Source: Amycolatopsis jiangsuensis
GTDB lineage: Bacteria; Actinomycetota; Actinomycetes; Mycobacteriales; Pseudonocardiaceae
Length of the DNA stretch: 64,000 bases
Assembly: GCF_014204865.1 (NCBI RefSeq)
Contig: NZ_JACHMG010000001.1
Span: 5,420,501-5,484,500 of the forward strand
Direction: 5' to 3'
Made by a program: the position numbers and the translations under genes. Of the stretch, positions 35,782-44,281 are shown one piece after another; positions within the stretch are counted from its first letter, which is position 1; the number at the start of each line of letters is the position of its first letter. The notes beneath the pieces are model-generated. The model did no database searches, was not told the origin of the DNA, and worked only from the letters and a program-made list of their open reading frames with translations.

Positions 35782-36826
35782 AGAGCGTACGGAGCCGCCA
35801 GAGTGAGGTGACCTGATCCATGGCCCGCGCCGGCCGTGGCGCGAGATCGGCGCGCGCGGCCACCCGAAGCCCCGCGGCACGGATCCGGCCGAGCAGCTCG
35901 GCACGGGTGCGAAGGCCGAGGTGCTCGGCGAGGTCGGACAGCACGAGCCAGCCCTCGCCGTTCGCGGTCAGATGGTCGGCGAGGCCGTCGAGGAACTGGT
36001 GGAGCATCCCGGAGCCGGCGTCGTAGACGCCCAGTTCCACCGGTGAGGCAGGACGCCCCGGCAACCACGGTGGATTGCACACGACCAGGTCGGCGCGGCC
36101 GCTCGGCCACCGGCTCGTCTCCACCACCCGCACCTGCCCGGCCAGTCCGAGCCGCGTCAGGTTCGTCCGCGCGCACGCCACCGCTCGCGGGTTCACGTCG
36201 GTGCCCATCACCCGCACGCCACGCCGAGCCAGCACCGCCGCGAGCACGCCGGTACCGGTGCCGAGATCGAACGCGACCGCGGCTCCCGCGGGCAACGGCG
36301 CCCGGGCGACCAAGTCCACGTAATCGCCACGGGTCGGTGAGAAGACGCCGTAATCCGGATGAATCCGTGCGTTCAACGCCGGGATTTCGACACCGCGCAG
36401 ATGCCATTGATGAGCCCCGAGCACGCCGAGGAGTTCGGACAGCGACACCACGGTCGCCCCGTTCGCCGGGCCGTAGGCGTGGTCGCATGCCGCGCGCACG
36501 TCGGGTGCGCGTCGAAGCCGCAGTGAGTGGTCGGGTTCCAGCAGGACCAAGAGCTTGCCGAGCAGGCCGGCCCGTTCGGCCTGTGCGGCGCGGTGGCCGC
36601 CGGCGGGTTGCCGCAGCCGCCGGGCCATCGCCCGCAGCAGCTGGCGGGCGTTGGGGAAGTCACCGCGCCACAGCAGTCCGGTCCCGGAGCGGGCCAGGCG
36701 CTGCGCTGTGTTCGCAGTGATCCGGTCGTCGGCCACGACGACGTTCTCGGGCGCCGGGGCCGAGTTCTCGGAATGCCAGCGCGCGGAGCGGGGTGTTTCG
36801 TTTTCGGTCCACGTGATGGTGGACAT
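35780..36826 (-). CDS. Class I SAM-dependent methyltransferase (RsmC/HemK-like)
   Basis: A 348-residue methyltransferase. The N-terminal 150 residues are a separate domain; the Rossmann domain starts FDLGTGTGVLAAVLARRGVRV (SAM-binding motif I) with DVNPRAVACARTNL after it. The catalytic motif NPPWLPG (in DLVVCNPPW) is that of N-methyltransferases acting on Gln, Asn or base amino groups, so rRNA or protein modification is likely. It ends at the shared hairpin with dgoD. There is no evident functional link to the sugar cluster. Confidence 0.85.
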   Translation of the reverse strand: MSTITWTENETPRSARWHSENSAPAPENVVVADDRITANTAQRLARSGTGLLWRGDFPNARQLLRAMARRLRQPAGGHRAAQAERAGLLGKLLVLLEPDHSLRLRRAPDVRAACDHAYGPANGATVVSLSELLGVLGAHQWHLRGVEIPALNARIHPDYGVFSPTRGDYVDLVARAPLPAGAAVAFDLGTGTGVLAAVLARRGVRVMGTDVNPRAVACARTNLTRLGLAGQVRVVETSRWPSGRADLVVCNPPWLPGRPASPVELGVYDAGSGMLHQFLDGLADHLTANGEGWLVLSDLAEHLGLRTRAELLGRIRAAGLRVAARADLAPRPARAMDQVTSLWRLRTL

Positions 36827-36987
36827 GAGGGTCTCCCAGTGCGACGAAGGTGCCTTTCGATCGGCGACGCTTCGCGCGGGAGTACGCGATCAGGCCTCCC
36901 GCGTCGAAACGCGGAAGCGATCGCCCAGCACCATTCCCATACCCATGGCGCCCATGGTCCCACAGCTGTGGCGCTGACCTGCGCAGG

Positions 36988-36993
36988 TATCGT
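36988..36993 (+). promoter_or_regulatory. -10-like TATCGT, leaderless purB
   Basis: TATCGT ends 6 nt before the purB GTG (37000), with no Shine-Dalgarno sequence. Transcription probably begins at the start codon. Confidence 0.5.
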
Positions 36994-36999
36994 GGTCGC

Positions 37000-38427
37000 G
37001 TGACGGACAAGCCTCGTATCCCGAATGTGCTCGCCGCCCGGTACGCCTCACCCGAGCTGGTGCGGCTGTGGTCTCCCGAGCGCAAGGTGGTGCTGGAGCG
37101 CCAGCTGTGGCTCGCCGTGCTGCGGGCGCAGAGCGAGCTGGGCGTCGAAGTGCCCGACGGGGTGCTCGCCGACTACGAGCGGGTCGTCGAGCAGGTCGAC
37201 CTCGAGTCGATCGCCGCCCGCGAGCGGGTGACCCGGCACGACGTCAAGGCCCGGATCGAGGAGTTCAACGCACTCGCCGGGCACGAGCACGTGCACAAGG
37301 GCATGACCTCGCGCGACCTCACCGAGAACGTCGAACAGCTGCAGCAGCTGCGTTCGCTGGAGCTCATCCGCAGCCGGGTCGCCGCGGTGCTCGCCCGGCT
37401 GGCCGCGCTCGGCCTCGAGCATTCCGATCTGGTGATGGCGGGCCGTTCGCACAACGTGGCCGCGCAGGCGACCACGCTCGGCAAGCGGTTCGCCAGCTCC
37501 GCCGACGAGCTGCTGGTCGCCTTCGCCCGGCTCGACGACCTGATCGGGCGCTACCCGCTGCGGGGCATCAAGGGACCGGTCGGCACCGCGCAGGACATGC
37601 TCGACCTGCTCGGTGACGAATCCGCGCTGCAGCAGCTGGAAACGCGGATCGCCGAGCACCTCGGGTTCGCGAACCACTTCGTGAGCGTCGGCCAGGTTTA
37701 CCCGCGTTCCCTCGACTTCGACGTGCTGTCCACTGTGGTCCAGCTGGCCGCCGCGCCGTCCAGCCTGGCCAAGACGATCCGGTTGATGGCCGGGCACGAG
37801 CTGGTCACCGAGGGCTTCAAACCCGGCCAGGTCGGCTCGTCGGCCATGCCGCACAAGATGAACACCCGGTCGTGCGAGCGGGTGAACGGCCTCGCCGTGG
37901 TGCTGCGCGGCTACCTGTCGATGATCGGCGAACTGGCCGGTGACCAGTGGAACGAGGGCGACGTCTCGGATTCCGTGGTGCGCAGGGTCGCGCTGCCGGA
38001 CGCGTTCTTCGCACTCGACGGCCTGTTGGAAACGTTCCTCACCGTGCTCGCCGAATTCGGCGCGTTCCCGGCCGTGGTGGAACGTGAGCTCGACCGCTAC
38101 CTCCCGTTCCTGGCGACCACCAAGGTGCTGATGGCCTCGGTGCGCCGCGGTGTCGGACGGGAGACCGCGCACGAGGCGATCAAGGAGAACGCCGTCGGCG
38201 TCGCGCTGGCGATGCGTGAGCGCGGTGCGGAGAACGACCTGCTCGACCGGCTCGCCGCCGACGCCCGGCTTCCGCTCGACCGCGCCGAGCTGGACGACCT
38301 GCTCGCCGACCGGATCTCGTTCACCGGTGTCGCCCCGCGGCAGGTGGCGGAGGTCGCGAGCCGCGTGGAGGACGTGCTGAAGCGGTTCCCGGACGCCGCG
38401 GCCTACGCACCGCAGCCGATCCTGTGA
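37000..38427 (+). CDS. purB: Adenylosuccinate lyase
   Basis: Acts twice in purine synthesis: SAICAR to AICAR plus fumarate, and adenylosuccinate to AMP plus fumarate. 475 residues. PNVLAARYASPELVRLWSPE is the family N-terminus, HVHKGMTSRDLTEN supplies an active-site His, and the flexible signature loop is GSSAMPHKMNTR with the catalytic Ser. The length and KGMTS-type motif fit the actinobacterial PurB branch. GTG 37000 is supported by the leaderless promoter position. A strong hairpin follows 78 nt downstream. Confidence 0.97.
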   Translation: MTDKPRIPNVLAARYASPELVRLWSPERKVVLERQLWLAVLRAQSELGVEVPDGVLADYERVVEQVDLESIAARERVTRHDVKARIEEFNALAGHEHVHKGMTSRDLTENVEQLQQLRSLELIRSRVAAVLARLAALGLEHSDLVMAGRSHNVAAQATTLGKRFASSADELLVAFARLDDLIGRYPLRGIKGPVGTAQDMLDLLGDESALQQLETRIAEHLGFANHFVSVGQVYPRSLDFDVLSTVVQLAAAPSSLAKTIRLMAGHELVTEGFKPGQVGSSAMPHKMNTRSCERVNGLAVVLRGYLSMIGELAGDQWNEGDVSDSVVRRVALPDAFFALDGLLETFLTVLAEFGAFPAVVERELDRYLPFLATTKVLMASVRRGVGRETAHEAIKENAVGVALAMRERGAENDLLDRLAADARLPLDRAELDDLLADRISFTGVAPRQVAEVASRVEDVLKRFPDAAAYAPQPIL

Positions 38428-38460
38428 CCGCCCGCACGCTGTCCACCAGCTGAGACGGGC

Positions 38461-38488
38461 TTACCCGATCGAGCGAAATCCCTAGGCT
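38461..38488 (+). promoter_or_regulatory. Promoter of amino-acid ABC importer operon
   Basis: TTACCC (38461-38466) and TAGGCT (38483-38488) are separated by 16 bp, a fair -35/-10 match. The expected start near 38495 lies just upstream of a 15-bp hairpin, leaving a roughly 70-nt leader. Confidence 0.5.
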
Positions 38489-38504
38489 CGCCCGCAGAAC
38501 CCCG

Positions 38505-38539
38505 GAAGCGCCAGGCCGCACCCCGCGGCCTGGCGCTTC
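38505..38539 (+). terminator. 15-bp hairpin between purB and importer operon
   Basis: GAAGCGCCAGGCCGC (38505-38519) pairs perfectly with 38525-38539 around ACCCC, followed by TTG. It may be the purB terminator or an attenuator in the importer leader, because it lies between the predicted promoter and the first binding-protein gene (38565). Confidence 0.8.
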
Positions 38540-38564
38540 TTGCCGTGCGCACCAGGAAGAAGCC

Positions 38565-39368
38565 ATGAGAAGGATCCTCAGCACCCTCGCCCTCGTCGTG
38601 ACCGCCACCGCGGGGCTCGCCGCCTGCGGATCGTCGGACGCCTCCGGTCAGACCCTGCGGGTCGGCACCCTCACCGACGCACCGCCGAGCATTTTCCTCG
38701 ACCACGGCCGGTTCACCGGCTACGACAACGAGCTGCTGCGGGACATCGCCCGGCGCGAAGGATTCCAGGTCGAGTTCGTCGGCACCGAGTTCTCCACCCT
38801 GCTCGGGAAGGTCGCCGGCGGACAGCTCGACATCGGCAGCTCGACCATCTCCGCGACCAGCGCACGCAAGAAGACCGTGGCCTTCTCGAACGGCTACGAC
38901 ACCAGCTACACCACCGTGGTCACCACGAAGGGTGCCGCGCTGACCGGCGCGGGCTCGTTCGCGGGCAAGCGGCTCGGCGTGGTCCAGGGCTCGGTGCAGG
39001 ACGAGTTCGCGGGCAAGCTGGCCGGCGCCCAGGTCGTGCGGTTTCCGGACTACAACGCCGGGTTCGCCCAGCTGCGCGGCGGCGGTCTCGACGGCTGGGT
39101 GGTGCCGAAGGACATCGGCCAGAAGTACCGCGACCAGAACCCGGCTGTTCCGCTGGAATTCGGGTACACCGTGCTGGACAAGGACACCCCGTCCGCGTTC
39201 GCGGTCGCCAAGTCCGACACCGACCTGCTGGACAAGATCAACGACGGCCTCGCCAAGGCCATCGCCGACGGCACCGCGGCCCGGCTGCACGCGCAGTTCT
39301 TCAAGGCCGCGCCGATCGCGAAGGAACTCGGCAAGGGCGGGCCGGGCCTGCCGGTGCGGAACTCGTGA
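38565..39368 (+). CDS. Amino-acid ABC importer binding lipoprotein 1
   Basis: A 267-residue solute-binding protein (SBP_bac_3). The signal peptide MRRILSTLALVVTATAGLAAC ends in lipobox LAAC. The fold starts TLRVGTLTDAPPS and continues TGYDNELLRDIARREG, ISATSARKKTVAFSNGY and GKRLGVVQGSVQDEF. It is closely related to the next gene in layout but well diverged. The family binds polar amino acids; the ligand is not resolvable. AGGAAG precedes the ATG. Confidence 0.92.
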   Translation: MRRILSTLALVVTATAGLAACGSSDASGQTLRVGTLTDAPPSIFLDHGRFTGYDNELLRDIARREGFQVEFVGTEFSTLLGKVAGGQLDIGSSTISATSARKKTVAFSNGYDTSYTTVVTTKGAALTGAGSFAGKRLGVVQGSVQDEFAGKLAGAQVVRFPDYNAGFAQLRGGGLDGWVVPKDIGQKYRDQNPAVPLEFGYTVLDKDTPSAFAVAKSDTDLLDKINDGLAKAIADGTAARLHAQFFKAAPIAKELGKGGPGLPVRNS

Positions 39369-39438
39369 ACAAGATCGGTGATTGGCATAAGCTTCACCGG
39401 CGATTCCCGCCGACCGGTTCGCCAAGTCGAGGAGTGAC

Positions 39439-40200
39439 ATGAAGAAGCTGATGGTCACCGCCGTTGCCGCGGCGCTGGTAGCCGGGCTCACCGCCTGCGG
39501 CGGGGCGGACGCCGACACGCTGCGCGTCGGCACGCTGAGCGACTCCCGGCCCAACGCCTACCAGGAGAACGGCACGTACACCGGATTCGACAACGAGCTG
39601 CTCCGGGCGATCGCCGACAAGGAGGGGCTGAAACTCGAGTTCGCCTCGAGTGACTTCTCCGCGCTGCTCGGCCAGGTCGCCAGCGGTTCGTTCGACGTCG
39701 GCAGCGGTGGCATCGCGCAGACCGACGAGCGCAAGAAGACGGTGGCGTTCAGCGATCCGTACAACTATCAGTCGCTCGGCATCGAGGCGAAGCCCGCCGC
39801 CGGGGTCAGCGACGAGAACTCGCTGGCAGGCAAGCGGGTCGGCGTGGTCCAGGGCACCGTGTCGGACACCTGGCTGGGCGCGAACGCCCCGACCGCGCAG
39901 GCGGTGCGCTTCCCGAACGACGCGGCCGTGGTCGGCGCGCTGAACTCCGGCGGTGTCGCGGCGGCGGTGTTCGACCAGGTCTCGGCCGAGGACTACGCGA
40001 AGAAGAACCCCGGGCTGAAGGTCGCGAAGGTGATCACCACGACCATTCCGCACGGGTTCGCGGTGCGCAAGGGCAACAGCGAGCTGCTGAACAAGCTGAA
40101 CGACGGCATCAAGAAGGTCGTCGCGGACGGCACCTGGCAGAAGATGCACCAGCGGTTCGAGCCCGGCCTGCCGGTACCGGCCGACTTCAAGGCCAAGTAG
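39439..40200 (+). CDS. Amino-acid ABC importer binding lipoprotein 2
   Basis: A 253-residue paralogue of the preceding protein. Lipobox GLTAC, then TLRVGTLSDSRPNAYQ, TGFDNELLRAIADKEG, QTDERKKTVAFSDPYNYQ, GKRVGVVQGTVSDTW and TIPHGFAVRKG. The ligand-pocket region differs from copy 1 (AYQENG versus IFLDHG), suggesting a different specificity with the same permease. GAGG 7 nt before ATG 39439. The permease gene begins 5 nt after its stop. Confidence 0.93.
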   Translation: MKKLMVTAVAAALVAGLTACGGADADTLRVGTLSDSRPNAYQENGTYTGFDNELLRAIADKEGLKLEFASSDFSALLGQVASGSFDVGSGGIAQTDERKKTVAFSDPYNYQSLGIEAKPAAGVSDENSLAGKRVGVVQGTVSDTWLGANAPTAQAVRFPNDAAVVGALNSGGVAAAVFDQVSAEDYAKKNPGLKVAKVITTTIPHGFAVRKGNSELLNKLNDGIKKVVADGTWQKMHQRFEPGLPVPADFKAK

Positions 40201-40205
40201 TACCG

Positions 40206-40961
40206 ATGGATCAGTTCCTCGACACGTTCCTGAACTGGGACTACATCTGGCAGGTGTTCCCGGACCTGCTCAAAACCGGACTGGGCAACACGCTGATCCT
40301 GTCCGTCACCTCGGCGGTGATCGGCACGGTGCTGGGCATGGTGCTCGCGATGATGGGGCTGTCCACGAAACGCTGGCTGCGCTGGCCGGCTCGGGTGTAC
40401 ACGGACATCTTCCGCGGTCTGCCGGCGATCCTCACCATCCTGGTGATCGGCCAGGGCCTGTTCACGCTCGCGCGCGGGCTGGTCGGCACGAACCCGTACC
40501 CGCTGGGCATCCTGGCGCTCAGCCTGATCGCGGCGGCCTACATCGGGGAGATCTTCCGGTCCGGCATCCAGAGCGTCGACAAAGGACAGCTGGAGGCCAG
40601 CAGGGCACTCGGCATGAGCTATACCAGGGCGATGCTGCTGGTGGTCATCCCGCAGGGGGTGCGCCGGGTGCTGCCCGCGCTGGTCAACCAGTTCATCGCG
40701 CTGGTGAAGGATTCCACGCTGGTGTACTTCCTCGGGTTCATCACCTCGCAGCGTGAGCTGTTCCGGATCGGGCAGGACCTCGCGGCCAACACCGGCAACC
40801 AGTCGCCGCTGGTCGCCGCCGGGGTGGTGTACCTGGTGATCACGATCCCGCTGACGCATCTGGTCAACTTCATCGACAAGCGGCTGCAGACCGGCGGCAA
40901 GGTGCGCCCCGGTACGGGACAGAGCAACGAACTCTCGGCCGGTGGGGCGGTGAGCCAGTGA
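40206..40961 (+). CDS. Amino-acid ABC importer permease
   Basis: A 251-residue membrane subunit of the HisMQ/GlnP family. About five helices; LLKTGLGNTLILSVTSAVIGTVLG is the typical first helix, RVYTDIFRGLPAILTILVIG follows, and the EAA loop that docks the ATPase reads EASRALGMSYTRAMLLVVIPQGVRRVLP across two segments. A single permease gene implies a homodimer. It overlaps the ATPase gene by 4 nt. Confidence 0.94.
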   Translation: MDQFLDTFLNWDYIWQVFPDLLKTGLGNTLILSVTSAVIGTVLGMVLAMMGLSTKRWLRWPARVYTDIFRGLPAILTILVIGQGLFTLARGLVGTNPYPLGILALSLIAAAYIGEIFRSGIQSVDKGQLEASRALGMSYTRAMLLVVIPQGVRRVLPALVNQFIALVKDSTLVYFLGFITSQRELFRIGQDLAANTGNQSPLVAAGVVYLVITIPLTHLVNFIDKRLQTGGKVRPGTGQSNELSAGGAVSQ

Positions 40962-41704
40962 CGACGGCGGCGGAAGTACGTTCCTCTTCGGTGGAACTGC
41001 GTGACATCCACGTCAGCTTCGGCACCCTCGAGGTGCTGCGCGGAGTGGATCTGAAGGTGCCCAGCGGAAGCACGACCTGCGTGATCGGCCCGTCCGGTTC
41101 CGGCAAGTCGACGTTGCTGCGCTGCGTGAACCGGCTGCAGGAACCCGGCAGCGGTGACCTGCTGCTGGACGGCGAGAGCGTGATCCGCTCCGATCCGGAC
41201 GCGTTGCGCCGGCGAGTGGGCATGGTGTTCCAGCACTTCAACCTGTTCGGCCATCGCAGCGTGCTGGACAACATCGTGCTGCCGCTGCGCAGTGTCCGTA
41301 AGTTGTCCAAAGAGGACGCCGCGGAGGTGGCGAGGGCGAGGCTGGCCGAGGTGGGCCTCGCGGACAAGGCGCCGTACCGGCCCACCGCGCTCTCCGGTGG
41401 CCAGCAGCAGCGGGTGGCGATCGCCCGGGCGCTGGCCATGGAGCCCGAGGTGATGCTGTTCGACGAGGCCACCAGCGCGCTGGACCCGGAACTGGTCAAG
41501 GGCATCCTGGACCTGATGGCGGGGCTGGCCGGCCGTGGTCTGACCCTGCTGGTGGTGACTCACGAGATGGGCTTCGCCCGCCGGGTCGCCGACGAGGTGG
41601 CGTTCATGGACAGCGGCCGGATCGTCGAACACGGCACCCCCGAGCGCGTCTTCGACGCCCCGTCGAGTCCGCGCCTGCGGCAGTTCCTGTCGCAAGTGCT
41701 CTGA
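40958..41704 (+). CDS. Amino-acid ABC importer ATPase
   Basis: A 248-residue GlnQ-type ATPase. Walker A GPSGSGKSTLL, Q-loop VFQHFNLF, signature LSGGQQQRVAIARAL, Walker B VMLFDEATSALD and H-loop VVTHEMGFARR are all intact. The ending (SSPRLRQFLSQVL) is typical of polar-amino-acid importers. GTG start overlaps the permease stop, giving a coupled operon of two binding proteins, permease and ATPase. Confidence 0.96.
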   Translation: MTTAAEVRSSSVELRDIHVSFGTLEVLRGVDLKVPSGSTTCVIGPSGSGKSTLLRCVNRLQEPGSGDLLLDGESVIRSDPDALRRRVGMVFQHFNLFGHRSVLDNIVLPLRSVRKLSKEDAAEVARARLAEVGLADKAPYRPTALSGGQQQRVAIARALAMEPEVMLFDEATSALDPELVKGILDLMAGLAGRGLTLLVVTHEMGFARRVADEVAFMDSGRIVEHGTPERVFDAPSSPRLRQFLSQVL

Positions 41705-41723
41705 GCGCCTCGTGAGTGGCGGT

Positions 41724-41729
41724 TAGGCT
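41724..41729 (+). promoter_or_regulatory. -10-like TAGGCT, leaderless MOSC gene
   Basis: TAGGCT ends 7 nt before ATG 41737 with no Shine-Dalgarno sequence, so a leaderless transcript is likely. Confidence 0.5.
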
Positions 41730-41736
41730 GGGCGGT

Positions 41737-42624
41737 ATGGCGACCGTCTCGCAGCTCACGTACTACCCGGTGAAGGGCTGCGCCGGTACGTCGCCGGAGG
41801 TCGCGGAGGTGACGCCGGCGGGGCTGGCGCACGACCGTTCGTTCATCGTCGTCACCGCGGACGGGGACTTCCGCAGCCAGCGGCGGTTTCCGGCGCTGGC
41901 GGCAGTGCGGCCGCGAGTGCTCGACGGCGGGGCGCGGCTCGCGTTGTCCGGTCCGGGTGTGCAGGACCTGGTGGTCGAGGTCCGCAGGGAGGGACGCCGG
42001 CATCCGGCGAGCACGTTCAACTGGCGTGGCGAGGGCGTCCACCAGGGCGCCGACGCGGCCGAATGGTTTTCCACGGTGCTGGGCGTGCCCTCGGTGCTGC
42101 TCGGGGTCGCGCCCGGGCACGAGCGGGTGACGAGCGGGCAGACACCGGGGACCGCCGCGTTCGCGGACGGGCACGCGGTGCTCGTCACCTCGGAGTCCTC
42201 TTTGGACAGTCTTAACGAGCGAATCGCGGCCCGCGGCGGGGAACCGGTGCCGATGGACCGGTTCCGGCCGAACGTAGTGATCCGTGGATGGGTCGAGCCG
42301 CACACTGAGGACCAGGTGCGCGGACTGCGCGCCGGCGGGGTGGAGCTGGCCTACGCCAGGCTGTGCGTGCGCTGCGCGGTGCCGATGGTCGACCAGGACA
42401 CCGGCGAGCGTCGTGGTCCGGAGCCGATCCGCACGCTCGCTTCGTACCGCCGTGATCCCGACGGCGGGGTGCTGTTCGGGATGAAGGCGGCGGTGACCCG
42501 GCCCGGTCAGCTGGCTGTGGGCGACGCGGTGATGGTGCATTCGTCGGTCGGACTCAGCCCGAGCACGGCGGAGGCCGAACCGCCGTTCACGGCCACCGCG
42601 AGCCTGCCCGCCGAGTCCGGGTAG
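41737..42624 (+). CDS. MOSC domain protein (YcbX-like)
   Basis: A 295-residue protein with MOSC_N (VSQLTYYPVKGCAGTSPEVAEV, GLAHDRSFIVVT) and the MOSC beta-barrel (GHAVLVTSESSLDSLNERIA, PMDRFRPNVVIRG). The conserved cysteine that carries a molybdenum- or sulfur-transfer role is in ARLCVRCAVPMVD. Related proteins reduce N-hydroxylated compounds with a molybdenum cofactor. ATG 41737 starts the family domain. Its last 118 nt overlap the convergent SAM hydrolase gene. Confidence 0.9.
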   Translation: MATVSQLTYYPVKGCAGTSPEVAEVTPAGLAHDRSFIVVTADGDFRSQRRFPALAAVRPRVLDGGARLALSGPGVQDLVVEVRREGRRHPASTFNWRGEGVHQGADAAEWFSTVLGVPSVLLGVAPGHERVTSGQTPGTAAFADGHAVLVTSESSLDSLNERIAARGGEPVPMDRFRPNVVIRGWVEPHTEDQVRGLRAGGVELAYARLCVRCAVPMVDQDTGERRGPEPIRTLASYRRDPDGGVLFGMKAAVTRPGQLAVGDAVMVHSSVGLSPSTAEAEPPFTATASLPAESG

Positions 42625-43301
42625 ACGAGGTTCGCGCCCACCGGCACGTCGGCGAAGGTCCGGCCGACCTCCGCGGGAACGGCAAGTCGTTCGGTGTGCA
42701 CGGTGACCGTGCCGGTCAGGCCGGACAGTTCGAGGTCCGCGCGAGTCGCGGCGAGCTGGACGTTGCCGAAGTGGTCGACGGTCAGCACGTCCGAGACGAG
42801 CTTGCCGGGCAACGCGGCGACCAGCGGGTCCGGCAGCCGCACCAGGTCCGGCACTGCGGGGCCGAAAGAGGCGGGCGCGTCGCCGCGGGCCAGCCGCGCG
42901 GCCGCCGGCGCGAACACGTCGCGGCCGTGGAACGTCGCGGACGCGGGTTCGGGCCCGTTGATCACGTACGCGGCCGCCACGCCACCCAGTGCCTCGGCTG
43001 CGGGCACCAGTAGCCCGTTGTCCGGTCCGACGAGCAGACCGTGCGCGGCGACGACGACCACGCCGCGGCGCGCGGTGCCGACGCCGGGGTCGACGACCGC
43101 GAGGTGCACGGCCTTGGGCAGGTACGGCACGGTCTGCGCGAGGACCGCGGCGCCGTGGCGCACCTGCTGTGGCGGCACGAGGTGTGTCACGTCGAGTACT
43201 CGGACGTCGGGAGCCACCCGCGCGATGATCCCGTGGCAAGCGGCCACGAAGCCGTCACGCAGCCCGTAGTCAGTGGTGAAGGAGATCCAGCGGTAGGCCA
43301 T
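42507..43301 (-). CDS. SAM hydrolase (SAM hydroxide adenosyltransferase, DUF62)
   Basis: A 264-residue member of the DUF62/fluorinase fold that hydrolyses S-adenosylmethionine to adenosine and methionine. Features: ISFTTDYGLRDGFVAACHGI at the N-terminus (Asp), VLDVTHLVPPQQVRHGA (His), AVDPGVGTARRGVVV (Arg) and the DNGLLVPAA loop, plus HFGNVQL in the C-terminal domain. The fluorinase-specific loop is absent, so halogenation is not expected. ATG 43301 (MAYRWISF) is preferred. Its 3' end overlaps the MOSC gene by 118 nt. Confidence 0.9.
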   Translation of the reverse strand: MAYRWISFTTDYGLRDGFVAACHGIIARVAPDVRVLDVTHLVPPQQVRHGAAVLAQTVPYLPKAVHLAVVDPGVGTARRGVVVVAAHGLLVGPDNGLLVPAAEALGGVAAAYVINGPEPASATFHGRDVFAPAAARLARGDAPASFGPAVPDLVRLPDPLVAALPGKLVSDVLTVDHFGNVQLAATRADLELSGLTGTVTVHTERLAVPAEVGRTFADVPVGANLVYPDSAGRLAVAVNGGSASAVLGLSPTDECTITASPTAS

Positions 43302-43336
43302 GACCTGCATCATCCTCGATTCGAGGGGCATCGGGT

Positions 43337-43342
43337 TAGGGT
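43337..43342 (+). promoter_or_regulatory. -10-like TAGGGT, leaderless purC
   Basis: TAGGGT ends 6 nt before the purC GTG (43349); no Shine-Dalgarno sequence is present. Confidence 0.5.
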
Positions 43343-43348
43343 GCAGCG

Positions 43349-44230
43349 GTGACGACGCTCGCCGATTACCCGAAGATTTCCGCCGGCAAGGTCCGGGAGC
43401 TGTACGCGGTCGGAGACGACCATCTGCTGCTGGTCGCTTCGGACCGCATCTCCGCGTACGACTTCGTGCTGGACACGCCGATCCCCGACAAGGGGCGGGT
43501 GCTGACGGCGATGAGCGTGTTCTGGTTCGAGCAGCTGTCGGACCTGCTGCCGAACCACTTGGTCGCGTACGACGACCCGCGCATCCCGGCGGAGGTGCGT
43601 GGTCGCGCGTTGCTCGTACGGCGGCTCGAGATGCTGCCGGTGGAAGCAGTGGCGCGCGGCTACCTCACGGGCTCCGGGTACGCGGACTACCGGCGTACAG
43701 GCGCAGTGTGCGGCGTACAGCTGCCCGAGGGGCTCACGGAGGCGTCGAAGCTGCCTTCGCCGATCTTCACGCCGGCGACGAAGGCCGCGCTCGGCGAGCA
43801 CGACGAGAACGTCTCGTTCGAAGCAGTGGCGGCGCAGATCGGCGCGAAGCGAGCGGAGGAGGTCCGCGAGGCGACGCTCGCGGTGTACCGCCGTGGCGCG
43901 GAACTGGCGGCGGAACGCGGGATCCTGCTGGCGGACACGAAGCTGGAGTTCGGTGTCGACGAGACGGGAGCGCTGGTGCTCGCGGACGAGGTGCTGACGT
44001 CGGACTCGTCGCGGTACTGGCCGGCGCAGGGGTACGAGCCGGGCAGGGTGCAGCCGTCGTTCGACAAGCAGTACGTACGCGACTGGCTGACCGGGCCGCG
44101 GTCGGGATGGGACCGGAAGTCGGAGGAGAAGCCGCCGAGCTTGCCCGAAGAGGTGGTGGAGGCGACGAGGGAGAGGTACGTGGAGGCGTACGAGAGGATG
44201 ACGGGGCTGTCGTTGGAGCAGTGGGGGTAG
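43349..44230 (+). CDS. purC: SAICAR synthase
   Basis: Joins CAIR and aspartate with ATP. 293 residues, the longer PurC type usual in actinobacteria. Features: [26 protein letters not shown] split over strands one to three, [29 protein letters not shown], the nucleotide-binding [10 protein letters not shown] and the family end [16 protein letters not shown] 43349 lies only 47 nt from the divergent SAM hydrolase start, so the two share a promoter region. Confidence 0.97.
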   Translation: MTTLADYPKISAGKVRELYAVGDDHLLLVASDRISAYDFVLDTPIPDKGRVLTAMSVFWFEQLSDLLPNHLVAYDDPRIPAEVRGRALLVRRLEMLPVEAVARGYLTGSGYADYRRTGAVCGVQLPEGLTEASKLPSPIFTPATKAALGEHDENVSFEAVAAQIGAKRAEEVREATLAVYRRGAELAAERGILLADTKLEFGVDETGALVLADEVLTSDSSRYWPAQGYEPGRVQPSFDKQYVRDWLTGPRSGWDRKSEEKPPSLPEEVVEATRERYVEAYERMTGLSLEQWG

Positions 44231-44281
44231 CCCGGGAGGCAAACCCCGAAAACTGTCGGCAGCCCATGACAGACTGCAACC

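Noticed and set aside
42507..43301. Fluorinase/chlorinase activity for the DUF62 protein
   Set aside because: The extra loop typical of halogenating members was not seen; ordinary SAM hydrolase is the better call.
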